A stretch of 21,824 nt of DNA from contig DNXU01000593.1 of assembly GCA_003505715.1 (NCBI GenBank), positions 3,557 to 25,380 on the forward strand, given 5' to 3'. The notes beneath the pieces are model-generated. The model searched no databases. It was given only the letters and a program-made list of their open reading frames with translations, and was not told where the DNA came from. Positions 1-5,561 of this stretch are shown here, piece by piece (the first letter of the stretch is position 1; the number at the start of each line of letters is the position of its first letter). The position numbers and the translations under genes were made by a program. This DNA comes from Cyanobacteria bacterium UBA8803. GTDB lineage: Bacteria; Cyanobacteriota; Cyanobacteriia; Cyanobacteriales; Coleofasciculaceae.

Positions 1-17
1 GAACTCCTGAACTCCTC
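1..17. repeat. Two tandem copies of octamer GAACTCCT
   Basis: The window opens with GAACTCCT twice in tandem. The same octamer, in inverse orientation (GGAGTTCA twice), lies at 4490-4505, and a single forward copy is at 4544-4551. This is a short tandem repeat of the kind scattered through cyanobacterial intergenic DNA. The array may extend left of the window. Confidence 0.6.
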
Positions 18-81
18 CATTCTCAACTCCCTATAAGACGCATACCTACAGTGTAAATTTGGATACTCTAACCTCTAGATT

Positions 82-573
82 ATGGCTTCTACTTATTCAT
101 TTGACGTTGTCAGTGACTTTGACAGACAGGAGTTGGTAAACACTGTAGACCAAACGGTTCGGGAAATCAAAAGCCGTTATGACCTGAAAGATACTCAAAC
201 AACGGTAGAGTTGGGTGATGAAGCCATTACAGTCCATACGGATAGTGAATTCACCCTAGAGGCCGTGCATACGATTTTGCGCACCAAAGCAGCTAAGCGC
301 AACCTGTCGCTAAAAATCTTCGACTATGGCAAAGTGGAATCTGCTAGCGGAAATCGGGTTCGCCAAGAAATTAAGCTCAAAAAAGGTATTAGCCAGGACA
401 TTGGCAAACAAATCACTAAACTGATCCGCGACGAATTCAAGAAGGCACAATCCTCGATCCAAGGGGATGCAGTCAGAGTGTCGAGTAAATCGAAAGACGA
501 ATTGCAGCAAATCATGCAGCGGCTCAAGCAGGAAGATTGGCCTGTAGCACTGCAATTTACCAACTATCGCTAG
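82..573 (+). CDS. yajQ: YajQ family (UPF0234) nucleotide-binding protein
   Basis: This encodes 163 residues, the usual length for the YajQ/UPF0234 family. The N-terminus reads [18 protein letters not shown], the family's signature opening, and is followed by two repeated alpha/beta ferredoxin-like halves (about residues 1-90 and 91-163). The middle [14 protein letters not shown] stretch and the C-terminal [19 protein letters not shown] stretch are also typical. In other bacteria YajQ proteins bind nucleic acid or cyclic di-GMP as cytosolic effectors; the role in cyanobacteria is not settled. The start is the only ATG that keeps the family N-terminus. No strong Shine-Dalgarno is seen, since the preceding sequence is CCTCTAGATT. 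The gene ends directly in a dispersed repeat that follows its stop codon. Confidence 0.93.
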   Translation: MASTYSFDVVSDFDRQELVNTVDQTVREIKSRYDLKDTQTTVELGDEAITVHTDSEFTLEAVHTILRTKAAKRNLSLKIFDYGKVESASGNRVRQEIKLKKGISQDIGKQITKLIRDEFKKAQSSIQGDAVRVSSKSKDELQQIMQRLKQEDWPVALQFTNYR

Positions 574-669
574 TGCGGTGAAGGCTCCAAGGCAAGAAGG
601 TAAAAGGGTGGTACAGTAAGCTTTTTCAGCTTTTTCAACTGGTTAGTTATTGCTGGCGAGCTGTACTAG
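571..669. repeat. 93-bp dispersed repeat, copy A
   Basis: The segment 577-669 aligns without gaps to 18126-18218 (copy B); by eye about 72 of 93 positions match. The conserved core contains GTACAGTAAGCTTTTT, a second CTTTTTCAACTGG block and TTATTGC. A shared TAGTGC sits just upstream in both copies; in copy A its TAG is the yajQ stop codon. The repeat has no convincing reading frame and fills most of the spacer between yajQ and the DUF202 gene. It could be a MITE-like repeat, a transcribed element or a regulatory module; the sequence does not decide. Confidence 0.7.
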
Positions 670-706
670 AGTGCGTCTGCTGTTAAATTTGAGGAGAGCG
701 ATCGCA

Positions 707-1156
707 ATGCCACCCATTGAGCGTCAGCGAGAACACCAAGCCAACGAACGGACGTTTTTGGCTTGGTTGCGGACTTCTATTGCTCTCATTGGGTTTGGTT
801 TTGCCCTGGCTCGCTTTGGCCTATTTCTGCGCCAGCTCGAAATTACGGTGACTCAGCAACCACTTCCGACTTCTTCTTTTATCAACTCCCAAAGTTTAGG
901 CATCGGACTGGTGCTGGTTGGCATTCTGATCATTATCCTATCGGTGTGGCGTTACAACCAAGTGTTCTGGCAGATTGAGCGCAACGACTATCAACCCAGC
1001 CGTCTGCTGGTTTGGGTAACGGCGGCAATTGTGGCTGTTCTGGGACTTCTGAGTATCCCTTTACTCCTCTGGCGAGAGTATGCTGTTCCCAGAACTCCCA
1101 CTTCCGGCCCTAGTTCAACTCCTGGTAGAGACGTTCCAGCGAAACGTCTCTACTAA
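707..1156 (+). CDS. DUF202 (YidH-like) inner-membrane protein
   Basis: This encodes 149 residues from the ATG at 707. The motif ANERTFLAWLRTSIALIGFG near the N-terminus is the signature of DUF202 proteins. These are small membrane proteins with about three transmembrane helices and no established function. Helices are visible at about residues 23-40, 66-86 and 103-123. An ATG at 650 is in frame, but I chose 707 because GAGGAG lies at 691-696 with good spacing and because the signature then sits at the expected distance from the start. A HIP1 octamer (698-705) fills the space between the ribosome binding site and the start codon. The last residues (GRDVPAKRLY) are encoded by a palindromic repeat, so the natural C-terminus has probably been altered by repeat insertion. 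Confidence 0.88.
   Translation: MPPIERQREHQANERTFLAWLRTSIALIGFGFALARFGLFLRQLEITVTQQPLPTSSFINSQSLGIGLVLVGILIIILSVWRYNQVFWQIERNDYQPSRLLVWVTAAIVAVLGLLSIPLLLWREYAVPRTPTSGPSSTPGRDVPAKRLY
1125..1153. repeat. 29-bp palindromic repeat (GTAGAGACGTT stem)
   Basis: GTAGAGACGTT at 1125-1135 is perfectly complementary to AACGTCTCTAC at 1143-1153, an 11-bp stem with a 7-nt loop. I recognise this as a dispersed hairpin repeat frequent in cyanobacterial genomes, though that rests on memory rather than a search. It lies inside the 3' end of the DUF202 reading frame, whose TAA follows immediately. It may also act as a transcript-end hairpin, but no T-tract follows. Confidence 0.75.
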
Positions 1157-1243
1157 TCTGAAACGGAAGTTCCTCCGTATAAATGCTGTATTGGTACTGC
1201 TGATCAAAGAGATGGGGTTTTGTCTTGGTAGGGAAGGTGGACT

Positions 1244-2587
1244 TCATCGAAGAGTAAAGAACTCCTCAGCCGCTGAAGGATGAATGCCGATAGTAGCATC
1301 GAAATCTTTCTTAGTAGCTCCCAGCCGGATAGCTAAAGCCAGACATTGAATAATTTCTACTGCTTTTTCACCCACCATATGAGCGCCGACTACTCGATCC
1401 GAACTTTTATCAACTACTAACTTAATAAAAATTTGCTCATCCCGGTTAGCCAAACTGTGTAACAAGGGACGGAACTGGGAACGATAACACCGTACCCCTT
1501 CACCTAGTCTTTCACGGGCTCTATGTTCGCTCAACCCGACAATAGCCGCTTCCGGATGAGAACTAACCGTTATGGGAACGTATTCATAATAGAGACTACG
1601 AGGGTTATTCCCAAATTCAGTATCGGCAAAGGCACGACCTTGAGCAATGGCAATTGGTGTAAAATTCAGTCGATTGGTACAATCACCAACGGCAAAAATA
1701 TGAGCTTGGTTAGTCCTGCTATACCCATCTACCTCAATGGCACTGCCAGCAACCTTCACGCCGGCTTTTTCTAAACCTAATCCATTAAGATATGGCACCC
1801 GATTGGTAGCACAGAGAACGGTATCCACACTCAAGGTGGTTTGGTGTTTTCCTGACAATACCAAATCCAACTCATTTCCCTGCCGTTCAATAGCCTTGAC
1901 TGCCGTGTTATTGTAAATCTCAATACCCCGGAGGGTCATACCCTCAGTAACTGCAATGGCAATATCTTCATCAAAACCGCAAAGAATTCGGTCTTCAATC
2001 ATAATCTGCGTTACTGAGGAACCAAGACCCCTCATGATTCCCCCTAATTTCACGGCAATATAATCACAACCAAGCACAGCAAGATGCTTGGGCTGCTGCT
2101 GGAGGTTAAACAATTCGCGGGAGGTAATGGCATGTTCAATGCCCGGTATGTCTGCCTTGACATCTTTTCCTCCCACGGCGATTAAAATTTTGTCAGCCGT
2201 AATGTGGCGTCCGCCAACTTCTAAGGTATGCTCATCTAAAAAGGTCGCCCGACCCTGAATCAACTCAACTCCTGCTTCCTGAAGCGATTTAGTATGTACT
2301 TGGGCGAGACGATGAATTTCCTGCTCCTTAGCGGTAATGAATTGTTGCCAGTCAAAACTACAATCCGTTTCCTTCCAGCCATAACCTGCGGCATTTTCAG
2401 AATCCCTAGAGAACTCAGCAGCAAAGGACATGAGCTTTTCGGGAATACAACCTCGAATTACACAAGTACCCCCAACTAAATCCTCTTCGGCAATTGCGAC
2501 CCGAACACCATAAGCAACTGCTCGTTCTGAGGCAGAAAGCCCTCCTGGCCCTGCTCCAATTACAAAAAGGTCATAATCAAATTGCAT
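1244..2587 (-). CDS. Glutathione-reductase-like flavoprotein with altered active-site and NADPH residues
   Basis: This encodes 447 residues, full length for class I pyridine nucleotide-disulfide oxidoreductases. Seen: the FAD-binding GAGPGG at 11-16; the redox pair C42/C47 in GGTCVIRGC; FAVGDCTN before the second FAD-contact region; and the C-terminal His-Glu dyad H436/E441 in IHPSAAEE. Overall it is closest to cyanobacterial glutathione reductase (Gor). Odd features: the Lys that normally follows the second Cys (CxPK) is E50, and the Glu of the usual GYIAVE is K180. The NADPH loop reads GCDYIA instead of GxGYIA, and the two arginines expected to hold the NADPH 2'-phosphate are I197 and C203. 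The frame is open throughout, so it is not simply decayed. It may be a divergent paralogue with another electron donor or with no reductase activity. TAGG precedes the start by about 10 nt. Confidence 0.85.
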   Translation of the reverse strand: MQFDYDLFVIGAGPGGLSASERAVAYGVRVAIAEEDLVGGTCVIRGCIPEKLMSFAAEFSRDSENAAGYGWKETDCSFDWQQFITAKEQEIHRLAQVHTKSLQEAGVELIQGRATFLDEHTLEVGGRHITADKILIAVGGKDVKADIPGIEHAITSRELFNLQQQPKHLAVLGCDYIAVKLGGIMRGLGSSVTQIMIEDRILCGFDEDIAIAVTEGMTLRGIEIYNNTAVKAIERQGNELDLVLSGKHQTTLSVDTVLCATNRVPYLNGLGLEKAGVKVAGSAIEVDGYSRTNQAHIFAVGDCTNRLNFTPIAIAQGRAFADTEFGNNPRSLYYEYVPITVSSHPEAAIVGLSEHRARERLGEGVRCYRSQFRPLLHSLANRDEQIFIKLVVDKSSDRVVGAHMVGEKAVEIIQCLALAIRLGATKKDFDATIGIHPSAAEEFFTLR

Positions 2588-2640
2588 AAATGTTTTTACC
2601 TAGGATTTTAATAGCCAATATTAGTAATACCCTACTATTT

Positions 2641-2658
2641 CATCCCTCATCCCTCATC
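2641..2658. repeat. Heptamer repeat CATCCCT
   Basis: CATCCCT occurs twice, followed by CATC. The array overlaps the end of the Cys-rich gene. On the minus strand it reads GATGAGG GATGAGG, and its first TGA is the stop codon of that gene. Confidence 0.7.
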
Positions 2659-2881
2659 TTTGCTTAAGAGTACGTTTCTTACAGCTTTTGAGCTTGAAGT
2701 GAGACAAACAAGCTTCAAGATAGGGACAATCTTCACACTGAAGCTCTACCCCTGGCTTGGCACATCCACAGGGCATATTTAATAAACAATCCTCATGTTT
2801 ATTGGGCGTAAAATGCTGTCTGAGTTCAACGCTGGCAGCTATATCTCGAAAGTAAACGATAAAATCGCGACAAATCATCAT
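2654..2881 (-). CDS. Small cysteine-rich protein, unknown function
   Basis: I prefer the ATG at 2881, giving 75 residues. The frame is open back to an ATG at 2974, but those extra codons come from the tandem repeat at 2915-3017 and look non-genic. Eight cysteines are visible (4, 32, 38, 40, 49, 52, 58, 67), with the dense run CGCAKPG and CEDCPYLEAC. That pattern suggests a zinc- or Fe-S-binding fold; no named family was recognised. The tail is very basic (KSCKKRTLKQR). It lies 66 bp upstream of the GR-like gene on the same strand, so the two may share a transcript. The stop codon lies in a heptamer repeat. No clear ribosome binding site precedes the chosen start, so the exact start is uncertain. 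Confidence 0.6.
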   Translation of the reverse strand: MMICRDFIVYFRDIAASVELRQHFTPNKHEDCLLNMPCGCAKPGVELQCEDCPYLEACLSHFKLKSCKKRTLKQR

Positions 2882-2914
2882 GGTATTAGAGGATTTTAAA
2901 CACTGACTCTGGTA

Positions 2915-3017
2915 TTGATGGGTGATGGGTGATGGGTAATCGGTAAGAAATTGCTGACCATTACCAATTACCAATTACCCATCACCCATTACCAATTACC
3001 AATTACCCATTACCAAT
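2915..3017. repeat. Inverted array of short tandem repeats (GGTGATG / ATTACCC units)
   Basis: Units of TGATGGG run from 2915 to 2940, and ATTACCC/ATTACCA/ATCACCC units run from about 2957 to 3017. The two halves are complementary: 2925-2940 pairs perfectly with 2974-2989, a 16-bp stem. The array separates the DUF4383 gene from the Cys-rich gene and could end or weaken transcription between them. The same unit family recurs at 20220-20261. Confidence 0.75.
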
Positions 3018-3020
3018 TGA

Positions 3021-3479
3021 TTAGATACCCCGTGGTGCTTGCATGTCTGTTGCTGGTGTTGAGCCGAAAAATCCGTAGTAGCCAGCAATTGCAGCCGTTA
3101 AGGCATTGAACCAAACATTGTTACCGAAAATTGGCATTAAACCAAACGTTGTGTTAGTGAAGGGCAACAAACCCATGATTGCGATCAAAACATAGGCAAT
3201 TGCAAAAACACGAAGGTATAACCGCGAACTATTTTGGGTGGTATAGGCAGCAATTCCTAACAGGCCAACCGCTGCGTGTACAATGTTGTGCAACAGATTA
3301 GTAGGAAACATCCCAAACAGGTAACCATAAGTGGTGTCATAGGTAACACTGGGAGCATCCAAAGGTACATTAGGCGAAGCCCCAGCAGGTGGCAGTGAAA
3401 CTAGAGCTGGTATAAATCCAGCTATGCCTAGAACTAGGAAGATTATGCCAATAGTCAGAGCTATGTTGCGTTCTTTCAT
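3021..3479 (-). CDS. DUF4383 family membrane protein
   Basis: This encodes 152 residues with four hydrophobic segments (about 8-28, 60-80, 88-108 and 122-140). The layout resembles DUF4383: a first helix beginning ALTIGIIFLVLGIAGFIP, a polar loop, then NLLHNIVHAAVGLLGIAAY with the conserved HN..H pattern, and a C-terminal GNNVWFNALTAAIAGYYGF. The function of this family is not known; members are small integral membrane proteins common in cyanobacteria and actinobacteria. The start ATG is preceded by GAGGGA at suitable spacing. The gene is followed at once by the repeat array at 2915-3017. Confidence 0.85.
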   Translation of the reverse strand: MKERNIALTIGIIFLVLGIAGFIPALVSLPPAGASPNVPLDAPSVTYDTTYGYLFGMFPTNLLHNIVHAAVGLLGIAAYTTQNSSRLYLRVFAIAYVLIAIMGLLPFTNTTFGLMPIFGNNVWFNALTAAIAGYYGFFGSTPATDMQAPRGI

Positions 3480-3629
3480 GTTAATCCCTCATTTTCAAAA
3501 CTTCATTGAAGTATTCGTTCCCAAAGCTGAACTCGCTTGTTCAAAAGGAAGAAATACACTTTTAGCAAAGTTACAGCTAAATGTTACTCTTCATAGTTAA
3601 CTAAAAACCTATAGAGAGGATATCTATCA

Positions 3630-3740
3630 ATGGTTAGATTAGCTTTCAATATATTGCTGTGTTTGATTATACTAAATTTTTGTCATCAGATATTTTACAA
3701 ATGTGCTGCAATCAAAACATATTTCCAATATATAAACTAA
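3630..3740 (+). CDS. Candidate 36-aa hydrophobic peptide
   Basis: An ATG at 3630 opens 36 codons to TAA at 3738-3740. The peptide begins MVRLAFNILLCLIILNF, a positively charged start followed by a hydrophobic stretch, as in small membrane peptides or signal sequences. AGAGAGGA lies about 10 nt upstream and could serve as a ribosome binding site. In such AT-rich DNA a 36-codon open frame rich in Ile/Leu/Phe can arise by chance, so this is only a candidate. Confidence 0.2.
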   Translation: MVRLAFNILLCLIILNFCHQIFYKCAAIKTYFQYIN

Positions 3741-3865
3741 CAGAAAAAAGACTAATCTAGCTAGAAATAAGCTATAGATTAGAATCTATTAATATCTCAA
3801 ATAAAACTATGAGAGGGTAAGCTTGAGCAAATAAATATCAGTAGTAGCATTGACAGTAAAGAATT

Positions 3866-3967
3866 TAGGATTTACGAAAACGCCCCCCTAACCCCCCAAG
3901 AAAGGGGGGAACAAGAAATTTCTCCCTCTTTCCTTGGGGGGTCGGGGGGCACAATGTGTAAGTCCTA
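3866..3967. mobile_element. MITE-like palindromic element, about 102 bp
   Basis: The ends are imperfect inverted repeats, TAGGATTTAC (3866-3875) and GTAAGTCCTA (3958-3967). Inside them GCCCCCCTAACCCCCCAAG is mirrored by CTTGGGGGGTCGGGGGGC, and AGGGGGGA by TCCCTCTT, so almost the whole element folds into one hairpin. GAATT flanks both sides (3861-3865 and 3968-3972), and TA forms the outermost bases of each end, either of which could be a target duplication. TAGGACTTAC-type ends are common on small non-autonomous elements in cyanobacteria, by memory. It has no coding capacity, so it would depend on a transposase elsewhere, possibly an IS630/TA-target type. Confidence 0.65.
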
Positions 3968-4018
3968 GAATTTTTACTCATCAAAGATTATCGATGTTAC
4001 ATAAGATATAATATTAAT

Positions 4019-4168
4019 AGAGTAAAAACAGAGCAAAAGGCTTTAACGGGTTACTCGTTGAGCCGCTAATTCAGGGCATCAAGTTTAGAGGATTGCGGGT
4101 GCAGAAGCTAAGGGCAGCAGTTGTGTGATATAGCTAAAAGTCTCTTATTAGCTACAATCTGCCTTTTT
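4019..4168 (+). ncRNA. Possible small structured RNA
   Basis: A consensus TATAAT at 4007-4012 is followed by a stretch clearly less AT-rich than its surroundings. Two hairpins are visible. At 4039-4064, GGCT-AACG pairs with CGTT-AGCC around a GGTTACT loop. At 4131-4154, TAGCTAA pairs with TTAGCTA. T5 at 4164-4168 lies 9 nt beyond the second hairpin. No good -35 box matches the TATAAT and the T-tract is not adjacent to the stem, so this is tentative. It could instead be the 5' leader of the 59-aa gene at 4301. It does not match any RNA family I recognise. Confidence 0.2.
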
Positions 4169-4300
4169 CACAGCGGTGGGAAAACCCGTATAGTTTTGCT
4201 GATGTTGCCGATATCTGGAGTAGGAAGAATGAGAGAACATTCTTCCCAACTCCTGCTGGAAACTAATTAGAGGTAAGAGGTAATGGAAACAGGAGGAATT

Positions 4301-4480
4301 ATGAGTTTTACTCGGCCTCCTAGGCGGTCGAGATACGCAAAAGTGCATCTTTCGCCAAAAGAATCGGCCATTCTCCGGGTGGCAGATGCTTATGGCTTTT
4401 CAGAAATTGGAGCTGCTAAATTGATATTGCGGTTGAGAGAGCGCCAAAAGATAGCTGAGGCAAAAATGAAAAACCAATAG
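4301..4480 (+). CDS. Small basic orphan protein (59 aa)
   Basis: The ATG at 4301 is preceded by a perfect AGGAGG (4291-4296) at ideal spacing; an in-frame ATG at 4283 lies upstream of that site and is rejected. The 59-residue product is basic at both ends (RPPRRSRYAK near the start, RLRERQKIAEAKMKNQ at the end). Its central helix-rich part, KESAILRVADAYGFSEIGAAKLILRL, split by Gly-Phe, could be two short helices of a DNA- or RNA-binding fold. I recognise no family. Its 3' end faces the gene on the other strand across an inverted-repeat spacer. Confidence 0.5.
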   Translation: MSFTRPPRRSRYAKVHLSPKESAILRVADAYGFSEIGAAKLILRLRERQKIAEAKMKNQ

Positions 4481-4488
4481 AAGGATAA

Positions 4489-4551
4489 AGGAGTTCAGGA
4501 GTTCAGGAATACAGAATAGGAGTAAACTGCCACGCCGCGATCTGAACTCCT
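4489..4551. terminator. Inverted-repeat spacer between convergent genes
   Basis: AGGAGTTCAG occurs twice, overlapping, at 4489-4498 and 4497-4506, and its complement CTGAACTCCT is at 4542-4551. A 10-bp stem with a 35- or 43-nt loop can form between the ends of the 59-aa gene (+) and the NTF2-like gene (-). No T-tract follows on either strand, so terminator function is only a possibility. Confidence 0.3.
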
Positions 4552-4563
4552 CAAGTTTGCTAC

Positions 4564-5433
4564 TTACCTCGACAAATTTCTCGAACTCGAAGAGGAATCG
4601 ACAATTTGCAGGCGACGGGTAATTGTAGTCATCCCCTCTCCCCAAATCAACACTGCCGAAACCCAGCGAGGTTCTGCTCTCAGGGGCGCTCTACCCACCT
4701 TGAAAATACCACCAGCTGGCAGTAACTCTAACTCGAAGTCAGGCGAAGTGGCATAGCGTTCTGGAGTAATCTGTTCTTCTAACGCCGTTCCCAGCAGCAA
4801 ATTATCCCCTAAAGGTTGTTGGACGATAACATCGAAAGCAAACTGCTGACCGATACGCACCTTTTCCGGTAAAATCACTTGTACCGTCGGCGGATTGGTT
4901 CCTGAGGTGACCTGAGAATCCTCCGCTAAAATTTCTGAGGAAACAATTGTTTGGCCTTCGTAGCGCTGGCGCGATCGCAAAGTGGATGCGAGTTTCATCG
5001 GAGAACCTTGCCCAGACTGCTCTCCGGTAATATAAGTAATAGTTTCCGCAACAATCGCGTTACCATCGTTTTCCCAAGACTGAAGTTCTGTACGGTAAGT
5101 TAACTGAGGATAGCGCTCCCAAAGTTTAGTCAAGGCTTGACCCAAAGCCGTGGAAGTTAATCCATCAGAATTTTTGAAACTAGGACTGTAGAACTTCAGA
5201 ACACTCTCAAGATCCCGGCGATTGGCTGCCGCATCGATTTGCGTCAGAGTGTCTTTGATCTGGGGTGGTGCGGTTTCGGGAGGTGCAGCGTTTGCCTCAA
5301 CCGCCGAACCTACGGTTAAACCAAGCGTTAACAGAAAAAACACTGACCCTTTGAGGGAAAAGGACTGAGCTAGGGTAGCGAGAGACTGGGAGAGCCGTTG
5401 GCGTAAATTTACCGGATTGCGCATTGAGGGCAT
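4564..5433 (-). CDS. Exported NTF2/SnoaL-like protein
   Basis: This encodes 289 residues. A basic N-terminus and a hydrophobic stretch (about 27-45, SVFFLLTLGLTVGSAV) end in a likely signal peptidase site after ANA (residue 49). Residues about 57-140 resemble an NTF2/SnoaL-like cone fold: IDAAANRRDLESVLKFYSP, then LTKLWERYPQLTYRTEL and a strand with IVAETITYITG. A second, beta-rich part (about 180-289) begins NPPTVQVILPEKVRIGQQF and ends in a Ser/Arg-rich tail. No catalytic residues can be assigned. It is probably periplasmic or thylakoid-lumenal, or a surface lipid- or ligand-binding protein; a cleavable lipobox is not evident. It is divergent from murG across 128 bp. The start could also be the third codon Met+3 (MRNP...); neither has a strong ribosome binding site. 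Confidence 0.65.
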   Translation of the reverse strand: MPSMRNPVNLRQRLSQSLATLAQSFSLKGSVFFLLTLGLTVGSAVEANAAPPETAPPQIKDTLTQIDAAANRRDLESVLKFYSPSFKNSDGLTSTALGQALTKLWERYPQLTYRTELQSWENDGNAIVAETITYITGEQSGQGSPMKLASTLRSRQRYEGQTIVSSEILAEDSQVTSGTNPPTVQVILPEKVRIGQQFAFDVIVQQPLGDNLLLGTALEEQITPERYATSPDFELELLPAGGIFKVGRAPLRAEPRWVSAVLIWGEGMTTITRRLQIVDSSSSSRNLSR

Positions 5434-5466
5434 CGTAGGAAATAGTTTAATGGAAGAAATTGGGAC

Positions 5467-5495
5467 TTCACTCCTGAAATTAAGAATGCTATACT
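5467..5495 (+). promoter_or_regulatory. Candidate sigma-70-type promoter for murG
   Basis: TTCACT (5467-5472) and TATACT (5490-5495) are separated by 17 bp and lie about 65 bp upstream of the murG start. The -10 box is a five-of-six match and the -35 box four of six. This is inferred from consensus only. Confidence 0.35.
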
Positions 5496-5561
5496 CGCCA
5501 ATTTACTACCGATTCTCGATTTTAGCCGAGAGTACAGTTACCTGTAGGAGGAAAAGCAATC

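Larger units (their letters stand above)
3480..4300. other. 820-bp AT-rich intergenic region
   Basis: No conserved gene is recognisable here. The region holds the promoter side of the DUF4383 gene, a possible 36-codon ORF (3630-3740), a MITE-like palindrome (3866-3967) and a more GC-balanced stretch with hairpins (about 4019-4168) that could be a small RNA. The last part leads into the 59-aa gene. The rest is strongly AT-rich, with no further structure that I can support. Confidence 0.6.

Noticed and set aside
310..563. Antisense open frames over yajQ, and similar short frames over most other genes
   Set aside because: They mirror the codon structure of well-supported genes on the other strand, have no ribosome binding sites and show no recognisable domains.
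650..706. Upstream ATG at 650 as the start of the DUF202 protein
   Set aside because: The extra residues come partly from repeat copy A, and a good GAGGAG with correct spacing marks the ATG at 707.
2882..2974. N-terminal extension of the Cys-rich protein from the ATG at 2974
   Set aside because: The added codons derive mainly from the tandem repeat array; the Cys-rich part begins after 2881.
2915..3017. CRISPR array
   Set aside because: The units are 7 bp, contiguous and degenerate, without unique spacers or cas genes nearby.
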